A stretch of DNA of 64,000 bases from Paenibacillus sp. PvR098 (GCF_017833255.1 NZ_JAFIBU010000001.1:3104501-3168500), one strand, 5' to 3'; shown: positions 18,249-26,764, counted from the stretch's first letter. The notes: a model not told the origin generated them from the letters alone. Made by a program: numbers and translations.

Positions 18249-19230
18249 CCGTATCCCTCCCGCTCAAATCACCTTGAGTCAGGAGTCCCGTCTCGGTATA
18301 ATGCTCCCGCGGAAGAGCAATCCCCTGCTTATGCTCAAGCATCAGCTTCACGGCATCGTACCCCATAAGATAAGGCTTCTGCACGACTGTCGCTTGAATA
18401 TCCCCGCTCAGAATGGCCTGCTGCGTTTCTTCCAAATCGTCAAAGCCGAAGATGAGCAATCCTTCCCGTCCACTCTTCTTCTTCGCCTGTAGGATGCCGA
18501 TCGCATCCAGCGCGCTCGTCCCGACCATGATCCTTAAATTTGGATAGTTTCTCAGAAGATCCTCGGACTGTTGAGCGGCCTGAATACGAGAAATGTTAGA
18601 TGAGCGCACTTCCACTACCTTCAGCTCCGGATAATCCTTGATGACGGAAAGAAATCCTTCCAGCCTTAACCGCTGGTTGGTCGCTTCTTGGCTGCCGATG
18701 ATGACACCGATCTCTCCCCCCGTTCCTGCCGTCTTGATAACCGCTTCTCCCAGCAAACGTCCTGACAGCAGGTTATCCGTCCCCACATACGTAAGTCTGG
18801 CGCTTTCCGGCGCGTCCGTATCGACGGTCACCACCGGGATGCCATGAGCCACCGCCCGATTGATCAGACCGATATATTCGCTATCGGCCATCCCCTGTGT
18901 GAGGATGCCGTCCGCCTTGGCAGCGATCACCTTCTCCAGCAGCTTCTTCTGCTCCTGCGGATTGTTGCGGTAAGGGCCGATGTACTCGATTTCCGCACCC
19001 AGCTTAGACGCCGCATCCCGTGCTCCCCGTTCTACCGTCCGCCAATACGGATTGTCCAGCTCTTGCGAAATGAGCACCAGATGAGGCCCGGACCGCTCTG
19101 CCGACGCCCCGCTTTCCATCTGTTCGACGACGGATTGAATAGCCAAACTCGTCTGCATGAACTGCCAGAGCAGCAATAAAAACACGATGAACAGCGCATA
19201 TACGCCGATCGCCCATTTGTTATGCGACAT
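18193..19230 (-). CDS. Membrane-anchored sugar-binding sensor protein (PBP1/LacI-like fold)
   Basis: 345 residues. An uncleaved N-terminal anchor (WAIGVYALFIVFLLLLWQF, 6-24) is followed by a periplasmic-binding-protein type 1 domain (HLVLISQELDNPYWRTVERG; ADGILTQGMADSEYIGLIN; IPVVTVDTDAPESARLTYVG; LIFGFDDLEETQQAILSGDI). There is no lipobox Cys. It overlaps the kinase gene by 56 bp and leads the operon. A known precedent is XylFII-LytS-YesN of Clostridium, where a sugar-binding protein contacts the kinase sensor domain. The same role, presenting a sugar to the kinase, is inferred here. Confidence 0.88.
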   Translation of the reverse strand: MSHNKWAIGVYALFIVFLLLLWQFMQTSLAIQSVVEQMESGASAERSGPHLVLISQELDNPYWRTVERGARDAASKLGAEIEYIGPYRNNPQEQKKLLEKVIAAKADGILTQGMADSEYIGLINRAVAHGIPVVTVDTDAPESARLTYVGTDNLLSGRLLGEAVIKTAGTGGEIGVIIGSQEATNQRLRLEGFLSVIKDYPELKVVEVRSSNISRIQAAQQSEDLLRNYPNLRIMVGTSALDAIGILQAKKKSGREGLLIFGFDDLEETQQAILSGDIQATVVQKPYLMGYDAVKLMLEHKQGIALPREHYTETGLLTQGDLSGRDTDEHSPKAFRLYSADCRAD

Positions 19231-19401
19231 GGTTCAGCACCCGACCTTTGGCTAAGCCCCTGTATTTTTGCTTGCGCTTTCATTTGAAGCGTAAGCCCAT
19301 TATATGAGAAAGAGGAAAAGCCGTCTAGTTGACTGAGAATCGTTAGAATAACCTGCTGTGACTAGGACGAGCGCCGCAAGGCGCCGCAGCCTCGTCTATC
19401 C

Positions 19402-20577
19402 TCATGGTGAATTGCTGCGGCGACGGGCTGCGGTTTGGACTACGATAAAGAGCCCGATGGCGATGAACGACAGGAACACTCCAGCCAGACGAAAGCCCTC
19501 ATCAGGCGATAAGGCAAGGGTACCTACAGTGAAGGAACCTGCTATGACGCCGATGGAATAAAAGGCATAGAACAGCCCGAAGGCCTTCCCCCTGTCTCCT
19601 TCAGGAACGTGACGGATCAAAAGGGCATTCATGGAGGGAAACATCAAAGCGAAGCCGATGCCGTATACCGCCATGACCGCGAACAGGACTCCTTCCCGGT
19701 CGACCAAAGAAAGCCCGAGCAATGCCGCGGCAATCGTTACCAGCCCGGCCAGCATGGTGTACAAAGATGGCACCCGGTCGAACACCCGGTTGGTAGGCAA
19801 TAGGAACATGCCAATCGCCACGACACCGAAGGTGCTGAGCAGCAGTCCTGCAGCCTGCTCGCGAAGAACGAGCGCGTCAGCCTTCAGCGGCAGCATGTAA
19901 GTAAGCACGCCCATGGCAAACATCAGCGTGAACGCGCCAAGGTATGATTGCAAGACCGGCGTGCTGCGGAACAGATGAAGCCAGCCCTGCGTGGTGGACA
20001 TCGATGAATCTTCGCCGGGCTTTGCAGCCTCTCCTTTGCCATAGAGGACCAGCCACGCTGTCAGCGCACCGAGAGCCATCAACCCCGCCACCGTCAGAAA
20101 TACCGTATGAACACCAGCCTTTGCTTTCAGGATACCTCCCAACGCTGGCCCGACGATCGCCGCGAAACCGACAGCAGCGCCGGATATAGCCATATTTTTG
20201 CCCTGTCGTCCGCTCTCCGCAAGCCCGGACACAAGCGTAAATGCGCTCGGTACCAACAAGCCACCCGCAAGCCCGTGCGCAAATCTGGCGACGACCAGCT
20301 GTTCCGGCGTCCGTACGAACCAGTACATGCCAAGGAGCGCCGCAGTAACGGCCATTCCCAGAACAAGGACTATTCTCGCCCCATAACGGTCGATCCAGCG
20401 GCCGGCCAGTACATTGCCGATCATGTTCGTTAGCGAATACGCACCCACGGCAAGTCCGATCATGAACGGATCCGCCCCAAGGCTTTGTGCTAATGGACTG
20501 ATGATGGGGAGCTGACTGAACATATCGATAAACGCGATGATAATAAGAATGTAAAGTATCGTTTTTTTTCGAATCAC
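19402..20577 (-). CDS. MFS transporter (drug/sugar efflux type)
   Basis: 391 residues with twelve predicted membrane helices. GTG 20577 is chosen because AGAGGGGG lies 10 nt upstream; an in-frame ATG nine codons earlier overlaps that site. The loop 2-3 motif is GRWIDRYGARIVLVLG, and a proline/glycine-rich GPALGGILKAKAG resembles motif C of proton-coupled exporters. The substrate is unknown. It is monocistronic, and I see no regulator gene next to it; a decayed 0.9-kb region lies upstream. Confidence 0.88.
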   Translation of the reverse strand: MIRKKTILYILIIIAFIDMFSQLPIISPLAQSLGADPFMIGLAVGAYSLTNMIGNVLAGRWIDRYGARIVLVLGMAVTAALLGMYWFVRTPEQLVVARFAHGLAGGLLVPSAFTLVSGLAESGRQGKNMAISGAAVGFAAIVGPALGGILKAKAGVHTVFLTVAGLMALGALTAWLVLYGKGEAAKPGEDSSMSTTQGWLHLFRSTPVLQSYLGAFTLMFAMGVLTYMLPLKADALVLREQAAGLLLSTFGVVAIGMFLLPTNRVFDRVPSLYTMLAGLVTIAAALLGLSLVDREGVLFAVMAVYGIGFALMFPSMNALLIRHVPEGDRGKAFGLFYAFYSIGVIAGSFTVGTLALSPDEGFRLAGVFLSFIAIGLFIVVQTAARRRSNSP

Positions 20578-20604
20578 CTGTGAGATACCCCCTCTCGCAT
20601 GCAC

Positions 20605-20856
20605 TTAGACACTGATATCACTCCTTTGGCACAGGCGGATCTCAGCCGTCTTATCAAGCCTCCGCCGCAAATAAAGACCGTATTTGTACATTTTTGTCGT
20701 TTTTCCACGTGGAACAAACATCTATTCGGGAATCTTATTAAATAGGTTCATGCTTCGTGATGCAGCCGCCTGGAGCGTTAGCAACGTGCGGATCGAGAGC
20801 CTTCCGCTGAGCTCATGACATGAGCACAAAGCATCGTGGTATCATTGCACCCCTAA
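20605..20856. other. Non-coding stretch upstream of the MFS gene
   Basis: No gene is visible. The stretch holds the MFS promoter region, the parS-like palindrome (20701-20716) and a short inverted repeat GCTCATG (20811-20817) / CATGAGC (20819-20825). It is the first part of an 891-bp gap lacking intact genes, which continues through two probable gene remnants. Confidence 0.5.
20701..20716. promoter_or_regulatory. parS-like palindrome
   Basis: TTTTCCACGTGGAACA differs from a valid parS form (TGTTTCACGTGGAACA) at two of sixteen positions and contains the perfect palindrome TTCCACGTGGAA. It may be a weak Spo0J/ParB site or chance. Confidence 0.3.
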
Positions 20857-21066
20857 TCCCCTATCGGCTTAGCTTTTGAGCATGATATATATGTTTATGG
20901 TACAGCGTTTGCGACCAATGCTCAACTGAAGTTCAATGGGAAGGCGGTAAACCGGGGCCATTCTGTATTCGACGTTACGCGCACAGATGGATTTCAATGC
21001 CAAAGAGCCACGCAAGGCCTAGATGTCCCTTGCATGGTTTTGATGTTAGCAGCTCGGTATGGTTAG
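20857..21066 (+). pseudogene. Possible gene remnant, ILEI/PANDER-like segment
   Basis: An open stretch without a start codon reads IGLAFEHDIYVYGTAFATNA, then QLKFNGKAVNRGHSVFDVTR, before losing sense and stopping at 21066. The pattern of a small beta domain with a Gly-x-x-V-x-R-G turn recalls interleukin-like EMT inducer (ILEI) domains in Gram-positive surface proteins. This is pattern resemblance only, with no start codon or ribosome site. Confidence 0.25.
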
Positions 21067-21106
21067 GCCAAAGCCGCAGACATCCGCCCGCGGCTTTCGC
21101 TTTTGT

Positions 21107-21446
21107 CTATTGCAGCCCGTAATCAGCCAGGACGCTCTGCAGCTCATAAATGTTCAAGCTTTTATTAAACTGCTTCTGGATCGGCGTCGCATTCCCGGAA
21201 ATCCAGATTTTCAGCTCGGCGTCCAGATTAAGGCTCCCGCGGTTTCAATACTGAAGTGCGTGATGCTTCGATAAGGAACGGAATGGTACCCACATTTTTC
21301 TTCCGGTTACCCCCTGCTTATCCAGCAGGATCAGGCGCTTGTTCGTAAAGATGAACAGCTCGCGTATCACCTTATACGCCTTCTCCATCGATTCGCCTTG
21401 GGCCAATACCCCAGCATATTCTTTCTGAAGATCAGCCTGACCATGT
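21107..21446 (-). pseudogene. PH-domain protein (YvbH/YozO-like) broken by two frameshifts
   Basis: Three frames must be joined to read a bacterial PH-domain (PF08000) protein. The first gives LQKEYAGVLAQGESMEKAYK and ELFIFTNKRLILLDKQGVTG; the second gives YHSVPYRSITHFSIETAG; the third gives LDAELKIWISGNATPIQKQF and ends IYELQSVLADYGLQ. The second break looks like a one-base loss near the ETAG/LDAEL junction. The usual first 15 or so residues are also absent, and the remnant starts directly against the terminator of the neighbouring membrane protein gene. Intact relatives are about 125 residues of unknown function. Confidence 0.75.
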
Positions 21447-21447
21447 A

Positions 21448-21491
21448 AAAAACGCCCTCCCCCTGGCTAACAACTTCAGGAGTAGGGCGGT
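21448..21491 (-). terminator. Terminator of the TVP38-type gene
   Basis: CGCCCTCCCCCTG (21455-21467) pairs imperfectly with CAGGAGTAGGGCG (21479-21491), with T6 following on the minus strand. Confidence 0.8.
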
Positions 21492-21495
21492 GCTT

Positions 21496-22086
21496 TCATT
21501 TAAAATATTTTGATTCCAGCTTACGTCCGAACAGCCACATAATGAAGAATACGCAGAGAATCAACGCTATTTTCCAAGGCTGCCTGAACAGGTTGTCCAA
21601 ATTATGACCGGCAAACGACACAAGGAAAATCATGACACCCTTGCCCAGAGCCGTTGCAACGACGAAGGTATGCATCGGCACCTTCGAGAGCCCCGCAACA
21701 ATGTTCACAAGTGAGGACGGTGTGAAAGGGAAGCATGCGAGCAGAAAAATGGGGGTAAAGCCGTGCTGCTCCAGCCAATGCACAAATTTCCCTGATCTGG
21801 GATATTTGCGTTCAATAAATCCGCGAAGCCTGCCACCGAACTTACGAAAGATCGTAAACACACTCACACTTCCGAGTACCACTCCAACCCAAGACAGCAG
21901 TATGCCTTCGCCTAAACCATAAGCATTCACATTGGCAATCAAGATAGCCACCAGAGGCAAAACAGGTATAAAGGATTCCGCCATCGGAGCCAGTATACCG
22001 GGAAGCGGCCCTAATTGCTCATATTGCTTCAGCCAATGTTCCACATCATGCCAATCCAGGCTTGTAATCGTCTCTATCCAGTTCAT
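21496..22086 (-). CDS. TVP38/TMEM64 (VTT/DedA superfamily) membrane protein
   Basis: 196 residues. ATG 22086 is preferred, with GAGGTG about 12 nt upstream; a GTG five codons earlier has only an adjacent GAG. Several membrane segments surround the SNARE-associated/VTT core, including the family signature FPFTPSSLVNIVAGLSKVPMHTF and an EXXXXPXLP-like entry (ESFIPVLPL, residues 38-46). DedA-superfamily proteins are linked to lipid carrier transport across the membrane. It lies 78 bp downstream of the iron ABC operon in the same direction and may be read through from it. Confidence 0.85.
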   Translation of the reverse strand: MNWIETITSLDWHDVEHWLKQYEQLGPLPGILAPMAESFIPVLPLVAILIANVNAYGLGEGILLSWVGVVLGSVSVFTIFRKFGGRLRGFIERKYPRSGKFVHWLEQHGFTPIFLLACFPFTPSSLVNIVAGLSKVPMHTFVVATALGKGVMIFLVSFAGHNLDNLFRQPWKIALILCVFFIMWLFGRKLESKYFK

Positions 22087-22164
22087 CTCGTGTCGCTTCA
22101 CCTCGGTATAGTTATTACAAATATACTATCTCCGATGGTTCAATGCAACGGGCCAAAAACGCTC

Positions 22165-22806
22165 CTATGAAACCATTATAACCGTACGATCACAAATTGC
22201 ATCGACGTCCTGATGATCATGGCTTACGAACAAACAGGTCATCTCCGCTTTTCTCAGGATATCCCGAAGCTCACTGCGGATGGATACTTTTAGATCTGCA
22301 TCCAAATTGCTGAACGGCTCATCCATCAGGAGAATGGAAGGACGCGGTGCAAGCGCCCGTGCCAAGGCGACACGCTGCTGTTGACCCCCGCTCAATTCGT
22401 GGGGATAACGCTTCTCGAAGCCCGAAAGCTGCACCAGCTCCAGCATTTCGGCCAGCCGTGCCGCGCGTTCCTTCCTAGACAGACGGTGCAAGCCAAATTC
22501 GACGTTGCCGGCTACGGTCAAATGGGGAAACAATGCGTAATCCTGGAACACCATGCCGACGCCGCGGCTTTCGGGAGGTACGAAGGAGGTATCGTCCACC
22601 ACGGTTCGTCCGGAGATTGCAATACTACCGCCGGATGGCGATTCCAAGCCGGCAACGAGTCGTAGCAGCGTGCTTTTGCCGCTTCCACTGGGCCCCAAAA
22701 TTCCTACGATTTCCCCTTTGTCCATTGCGAAGGAGAAGCGGTCGATCACCGGTTTCTGTTTCGAGGAATAGGCGAATGAAAGTTTACCTATGTTTACGAT
22801 TTTCAT
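22165..22806 (-). CDS. Ferric iron ABC transporter ATP-binding protein, short form
   Basis: 213 residues. Walker A GPSGSGKST is at about 38-46, the Q-loop at GMVFQDYALFPHLTV, the ABC signature is LSGGQQQRVALARAL, Walker B is ILLMDEPFSNLD, and the switch His is in VSHDHQD. It powers the fused permease encoded just upstream (ATGA overlap). FbpC-type ATPases are usually about 350 residues; this one stops right after the ATPase core (CDRTVIMVS), so the C-terminal regulatory/TOBE-like region is absent. Confidence 0.9.
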   Translation of the reverse strand: MKIVNIGKLSFAYSSKQKPVIDRFSFAMDKGEIVGILGPSGSGKSTLLRLVAGLESPSGGSIAISGRTVVDDTSFVPPESRGVGMVFQDYALFPHLTVAGNVEFGLHRLSRKERAARLAEMLELVQLSGFEKRYPHELSGGQQQRVALARALAPRPSILLMDEPFSNLDADLKVSIRSELRDILRKAEMTCLFVSHDHQDVDAICDRTVIMVS

Positions 22807-24455
22807 GATTTCAACTTCTTCCCTAGTTGATGAAATACGATAACAGAGATCATACTGACGCCGATAATAAACAAAGAAGGTATGGAAGCTTCATAGATTC
22901 GCTCGTCGCTTGCGTATTGGTAGGTCTTGGTCGCAAGCGTTTCAAAGTTAAAGGGTCGGAGCAGCAGGGCCAGCGGCAATTCTTTAATAATCTCCACGAA
23001 CGTCAGAATGACTCCGCTGAGCAAAGCGCCCTTCAGGAGCGGTGCATCGACTTTGAAAAAGGTCTTGGTCATCCCTAAGCCGAGCATCCGCGAAGCCTCG
23101 GTATATTTCATCCCGATCTTCTCAAAGCCGGCCTCGACCGCGTTATATCCGGTTGCCATAAATCGGACCACGTAAGCGACAACCAGCATGACCAAGGACA
23201 TGCTGAGCACGAGCGGCGATTCGCCCAGGCCCATACGGGAGTATAGCGGGGCAAGCCAATGATCAAGCCCGATGAATAAAGCCAGTACGCCGATAGCAAT
23301 AATCGCTCCCGGAACGGAATAGCCGGCCGTCACCGACCTGGCCAGCACATAGGTTATCGCATTCGATTGTTGGCGGACTACATTGGCTACAATAACCGAG
23401 AACAGCATAATGATCACCGTAGCCGTCAAAGCAAGGCCGATTGTGTTGTATGTCAATTCGATAAAAGCTGGGGTAAGCACATCATGATAGCTCCAGGTAG
23501 CCCATACAATCAATTGGAGAAAAGGGATGAGAAAGGAGCAAGCAAACACAAGACCGCAGAACAAGAATGCAACCGCAGCGCCCGAGCCTTTCAATCTCTT
23601 CGGTGTAAGCGGTCTCGACTTGCTGGTGGAAGCCGCAAAGCTTCGCTGATGGCGCAACAGCCGCTCCACCACGAACAAACCGACTACGCCCGCCATCAGC
23701 CATGCGGCCAACCGAACGGCAGAATCGACATCGTACATACCGAACCAGGTCTGAAATATCGCTACCGAGATCGTCTGAATGCCGTAATAGCTCGATACGC
23801 CAAAATCGCTAAGCACCTCGAACACGACAAGAATCACCCCGCCGATGATAGCCGGCCGGGAGATCGGCAGGACAATACGGAAAAAGATCGAGATCGGCTT
23901 CCTCCCGAGCAAAGAAGCGTTCTCAATATAAGAGCCGCTTTGATGCTCCAGAAACGATTTCGTAATCATGTATACATAAGGAAACAAGAACATCGAAAAT
24001 ATGAAAATCGCGCCTCTCATCGACATGATGCCGAACCACTCCGGATTCGGCGTCACTCCGAATTCATTGCGCAGCGTCGTTTGTACAAAGCCGGTGTAAC
24101 TCAGCATCGTGCTGTAGGTGTATGCCGCAATATAAGGCGGGACAGCTAGCGGCAGCACCAGCGCCCAGCGAAAAAATCGCCTGAGCGGAAAATCATATGC
24201 TGCAATCAGCCAAGCCAAGGTTACGCCGATCAGCACGGTAAACAGGCATGAAAACAACACAAGCCAAACGGTCTGGAACACATAATCCTGCAGTAGATAC
24301 TGCTGGATATGCTGCCAGTTTTCATTTGGCGGATGGAACAGCGACACGAATATAGTAAAAATGGGCAGCAGAACGATCACTGCCCCCAGAAGGCTGGCGT
24401 AAAGCCAGCCGTTTTTATGCTGTTTTATATTACGTATAGCTGTTGCGAAGCGCAT
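22803..24455 (-). CDS. Ferric iron ABC transporter permease (FbpB-like, fused)
   Basis: 550 residues with about twelve membrane helices, two permease domains in one chain as in FbpB/SfuB. Two EAA-type loops are visible: ENASLLGRKPISIFFRIVLP and EASRMLGLGMTKTFFKVDAP. ATG 24455, two bases after the stop of the binding-protein gene, is chosen; the alternative in-frame TTG at 24467 would overlap it. The product carries ferric iron released from the lipoprotein across the membrane. The operon order is binding protein, permease, ATPase. Confidence 0.92.
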   Translation of the reverse strand: MRFATAIRNIKQHKNGWLYASLLGAVIVLLPIFTIFVSLFHPPNENWQHIQQYLLQDYVFQTVWLVLFSCLFTVLIGVTLAWLIAAYDFPLRRFFRWALVLPLAVPPYIAAYTYSTMLSYTGFVQTTLRNEFGVTPNPEWFGIMSMRGAIFIFSMFLFPYVYMITKSFLEHQSGSYIENASLLGRKPISIFFRIVLPISRPAIIGGVILVVFEVLSDFGVSSYYGIQTISVAIFQTWFGMYDVDSAVRLAAWLMAGVVGLFVVERLLRHQRSFAASTSKSRPLTPKRLKGSGAAVAFLFCGLVFACSFLIPFLQLIVWATWSYHDVLTPAFIELTYNTIGLALTATVIIMLFSVIVANVVRQQSNAITYVLARSVTAGYSVPGAIIAIGVLALFIGLDHWLAPLYSRMGLGESPLVLSMSLVMLVVAYVVRFMATGYNAVEAGFEKIGMKYTEASRMLGLGMTKTFFKVDAPLLKGALLSGVILTFVEIIKELPLALLLRPFNFETLATKTYQYASDERIYEASIPSLFIIGVSMISVIVFHQLGKKLKS

Positions 24456-24457
24456 GC

Positions 24458-25561
24458 TTATTTCCAACCTACTTTATTAGAGATCTCGACTGCTTTTTTA
24501 TTATGCTCTCCCAGCTTGGCAAAGTCAATTTGTTGGGCTTTAAACTCTCCCCAAGATTTTAGAAGCTCAGTCTTTTCCGCTTTAGGATTGACTGGGTATT
24601 CGAAGTTTGTCTTCGATACGAGTTCCTGCGCTTCTTTGTCCGTCAAGAACTCAATCAGCTTCACGGCGTTTTCTTGATTTTTGCTGTGCTTCACGAGACC
24701 CGCTCCGCTGATATTCACGTGCGTGCCGGTCGTGCTTTGGTTAGGGAAGAACACGCCGAGCTGCTGTGCAACTTTCACTTCTTCGGCATCTTTGGAGTTT
24801 AGCATTTGTCCCAGGTAGTAGGTGTTCATAATGGCTACATCGCCGGAACCAGCTACGATGGCTTTCGCTTGGTCACGGTCCCCGCCTTCCGGCGCACGGC
24901 CGAGGTTGGCTACGATGCCTTTAGCCCACTCTTCCGTTTTCTGCTCCCCATTCAGCTCGATCATGGAAGCAAGCAGCGATTGGTTGTACAAGTTGGTAGA
25001 GGAGCGTACGAGCACTTTGCCTTTCCACTTATCGGTGGCCAGGTCCTCGTATGTAGAGAGCTGCTCGGGCTTCACACGGTCTTTGGAGTATACGATAACC
25101 CGGGCACGGGTCGATAGACCGATCCAATCATTGTCTTTATCCCGAAGCTGTGCAGGCACGTTAGCATTGACCACTTCGGACTTTACAGGCTGCAGTACTC
25201 CGTTCAGCTTAGCGTTGTTCAGCACTCCGCCGTCCACGGTAATGAACAAATCGGCAGACGTGCTTTCTCCTTCACGCTTTAACCGTTCAATCAATTCCTC
25301 CGCCTTGCCTTTAACGACATTGACTTTAATGCCGGTCTTCTCGGTAAATTGAGCGTAAAGAACATCGTCCACTTCATAATGTCTCGCCGAATAGAGGTTG
25401 ACGACCTGTTCTGTCTTCGGCTCTGAAGCTTCGCCTTTCGAATCTTGCGGCTGTGCCGCTTGTTGTCCGCCTTGTGGCGCTGTTCCGCATCCTGCCAGAA
25501 GCCCTACGCTCAAAATTGTGGCGATGACGGACGAAAAGATTTTACGGTTCTTCAACTTCAT
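24458..25561 (-). CDS. Ferric iron-binding lipoprotein (FbpA/FutA-like)
   Basis: 367 residues. The signal peptide ends in the lipobox GLLAGC (Cys25), followed by a Gln/Gly/Ala linker. The mature part is an iron(III)-binding protein: it begins VNLYSARHYEVDDVLYAQFTEKTG, includes LFITVDGGVLNNAKL and the Tyr-Tyr iron ligand block IMNTYYLGQML. It captures ferric iron at the cell surface for the downstream permease. GGGGAG precedes the ATG. A strong Fur box sits 26-44 bp upstream, so repression by iron is expected. Confidence 0.94.
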   Translation of the reverse strand: MKLKNRKIFSSVIATILSVGLLAGCGTAPQGGQQAAQPQDSKGEASEPKTEQVVNLYSARHYEVDDVLYAQFTEKTGIKVNVVKGKAEELIERLKREGESTSADLFITVDGGVLNNAKLNGVLQPVKSEVVNANVPAQLRDKDNDWIGLSTRARVIVYSKDRVKPEQLSTYEDLATDKWKGKVLVRSSTNLYNQSLLASMIELNGEQKTEEWAKGIVANLGRAPEGGDRDQAKAIVAGSGDVAIMNTYYLGQMLNSKDAEEVKVAQQLGVFFPNQSTTGTHVNISGAGLVKHSKNQENAVKLIEFLTDKEAQELVSKTNFEYPVNPKAEKTELLKSWGEFKAQQIDFAKLGEHNKKAVEISNKVGWK

Positions 25562-25586
25562 TCCACTCCCCAGTTTTCTTATAGTT

Positions 25587-25605
25587 GGTAATGAGAATCA
25601 TTATC
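25587..25605. promoter_or_regulatory. Fur box
   Basis: GGTAATGAGAATCATTATC matches the classical Fur 19-mer at 17 of 19 positions and the Bacillus 7-1-7 form at 13 of 15. It lies directly upstream of the ferric iron operon. Confidence 0.85.
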
Positions 25606-25621
25606 GTTTGTTTACATTTTG

Positions 25622-26160
25622 GATTCTATCACGTGCAAAATAACATGTCAACCACATTTTCATAAAAAATGCACTCACTAAAACTTTCATTTTTTTCAGC
25701 AAAAATAGATTTATCTCATTTTCATAGAATGGCTGAGCTTAAGCAAGAAAAAGTGAGTAATAGGGGGATAAGCCCATATAATTAAATTATTCTGAATATT
25801 TACATTATTTAAATATTGTTGTATTGTAAAGATAACAACAGGAAAGGGGATAGTCCAATGAAGTAGGTAAGCGAAGCATGCCTCACCCATTTCCTTGAAG
25901 GAAAGGAGTAAGAAAGTCGTTTCGCTTTATCGGGCATGCGGGAACTCAAAAGTCAGGCTGCCGAATCGCTGGATTGACCAATATGATGCAACGGAAGTTG
26001 TTTGATCGGAGTGTGTTTTTGTAAAATTGAATATCGAGGGCATGAGTTTATAGGGATTCCGGTTATCATGGATAAGCGGAATCCCTATTCGTATTGCAAG
26101 CGTACCCTTCGGAATATGACTAAAATTTACCACATCAATGTTTTTGTTTCTCCATTATCC
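25622..26160 (+). other. Orphan transcribed-looking stretch without an intact gene
   Basis: This AT-rich gap holds a plausible plus-strand promoter (TTTACA, 17 bp, TATTGT, about 25799-25827) followed by GGAAAGGGG and ATGAAGTAG, a three-codon frame. Downstream, GCATGCC and GGGCATGC pair across about 60 nt with an inner TTTCCTT/AAGGAAA hairpin. A short frame reads VVSLYRACGNSKVRLPNRWI (about 25917-25976), which resembles the GNS-x-x-RLP heart of AbrB/MazE DNA-binding domains. A long hairpin closes the stretch. No functional gene can be proposed. Confidence 0.35.
26051..26087 (+). repeat. Long hairpin (inverted repeat)
   Basis: TAGGGATTCCGGTTATC and GATAAGCGGAATCCCTA flank a three-base loop; the 17-bp stem has one mismatch. 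No T-run follows on either strand, so it may be an RNA end-structure or recombination remnant rather than a standard terminator. Confidence 0.7.
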
Positions 26161-26167
26161 CTTACGT

Positions 26168-26203
26168 GAAAAAGACACCCTTTCGGGTGCCTTCGGTCTT
26201 TAT
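26168..26203 (-). terminator. Terminator of the 17M-like stress gene
   Basis: GACACCC (26174-26180) / GGGTGCC (26185-26191), with T5 on the minus strand downstream of the stop at 26222. Outer AAAGAC/GTCTTT pairing extends it. Confidence 0.8.
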
Positions 26204-26221
26204 GTGCTGCTTCTTTCAGGA

Positions 26222-26764
26222 TTAAAGGCCGCGTCTGGAGCCTATTTCCGCACCATAATCGACGCCGTAAGTATCGGCATTCAGCGAATTGTTGGTTCGG
26301 AACGCATCGTATACTTCATGGTCTATATCTCCTCGAGAATTAACCAGAACAAGAATATTTCCTTGTTTCACGTAATCGTTGTATCGCTTTGCATCCTCCT
26401 CGGGAATCCCCAGTCCGATCAACCCGCCAACCAGTCCGCCGGCTCCCGCGCCAACAGCCGCTCCAGTCAGTGTAGCCGCAATGGGACCGGCCGCGAGAAT
26501 CGGACCCACACCCGGGATGGTCAACGCTCCGATGCCTACAAGCAGTCCTGTAAGCCCGCCCAGCATACCGCCGGTTGCCGCTCCCGCTTTTACGCCTTCC
26601 TGAACATTGGTCCCAGTTTGATCCGTGATAGCAGACACGTCGTCTTGATCTCTGGCAATAACGGAAATGTCGTCTGAGCTGTAGCCCTGCCTTTTCAGAC
26701 CTTCAATCGCACGAATGGCTTCCTGCTCCGTTTGAAAAACGCCTACCAGCTTCTTTTCACTCAT
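26222..26764 (-). CDS. General stress protein 17M-like (YflT domain)
   Basis: 180 residues. The N-terminal YflT/heat-induced domain is KKLVGVFQTEQEAIRAIEGLKRQGYSSDDISVIARDQDDV. A long Gly/Ala-rich segment (about 65-125, GGMLGGLTGLLVGIGALTIPGVGPILAAGP) resembles glycine-zipper membrane segments, and a C-terminal part contains IPEEDAKRYNDYVKQGNILVLV. B. subtilis relatives are general stress proteins of unknown mechanism. GGGAGG lies 8 nt before the ATG. It is next to a CsbD-family gene, another stress protein, in the same direction. Confidence 0.87.
   Translation of the reverse strand: MSEKKLVGVFQTEQEAIRAIEGLKRQGYSSDDISVIARDQDDVSAITDQTGTNVQEGVKAGAATGGMLGGLTGLLVGIGALTIPGVGPILAAGPIAATLTGAAVGAGAGGLVGGLIGLGIPEEDAKRYNDYVKQGNILVLVNSRGDIDHEVYDAFRTNNSLNADTYGVDYGAEIGSRRGL

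Noticed and set aside
23367-24149. 260-codon plus-strand frame inside the iron permease gene
   Set aside because: Antisense to membrane helices of a conserved permease; no start context.
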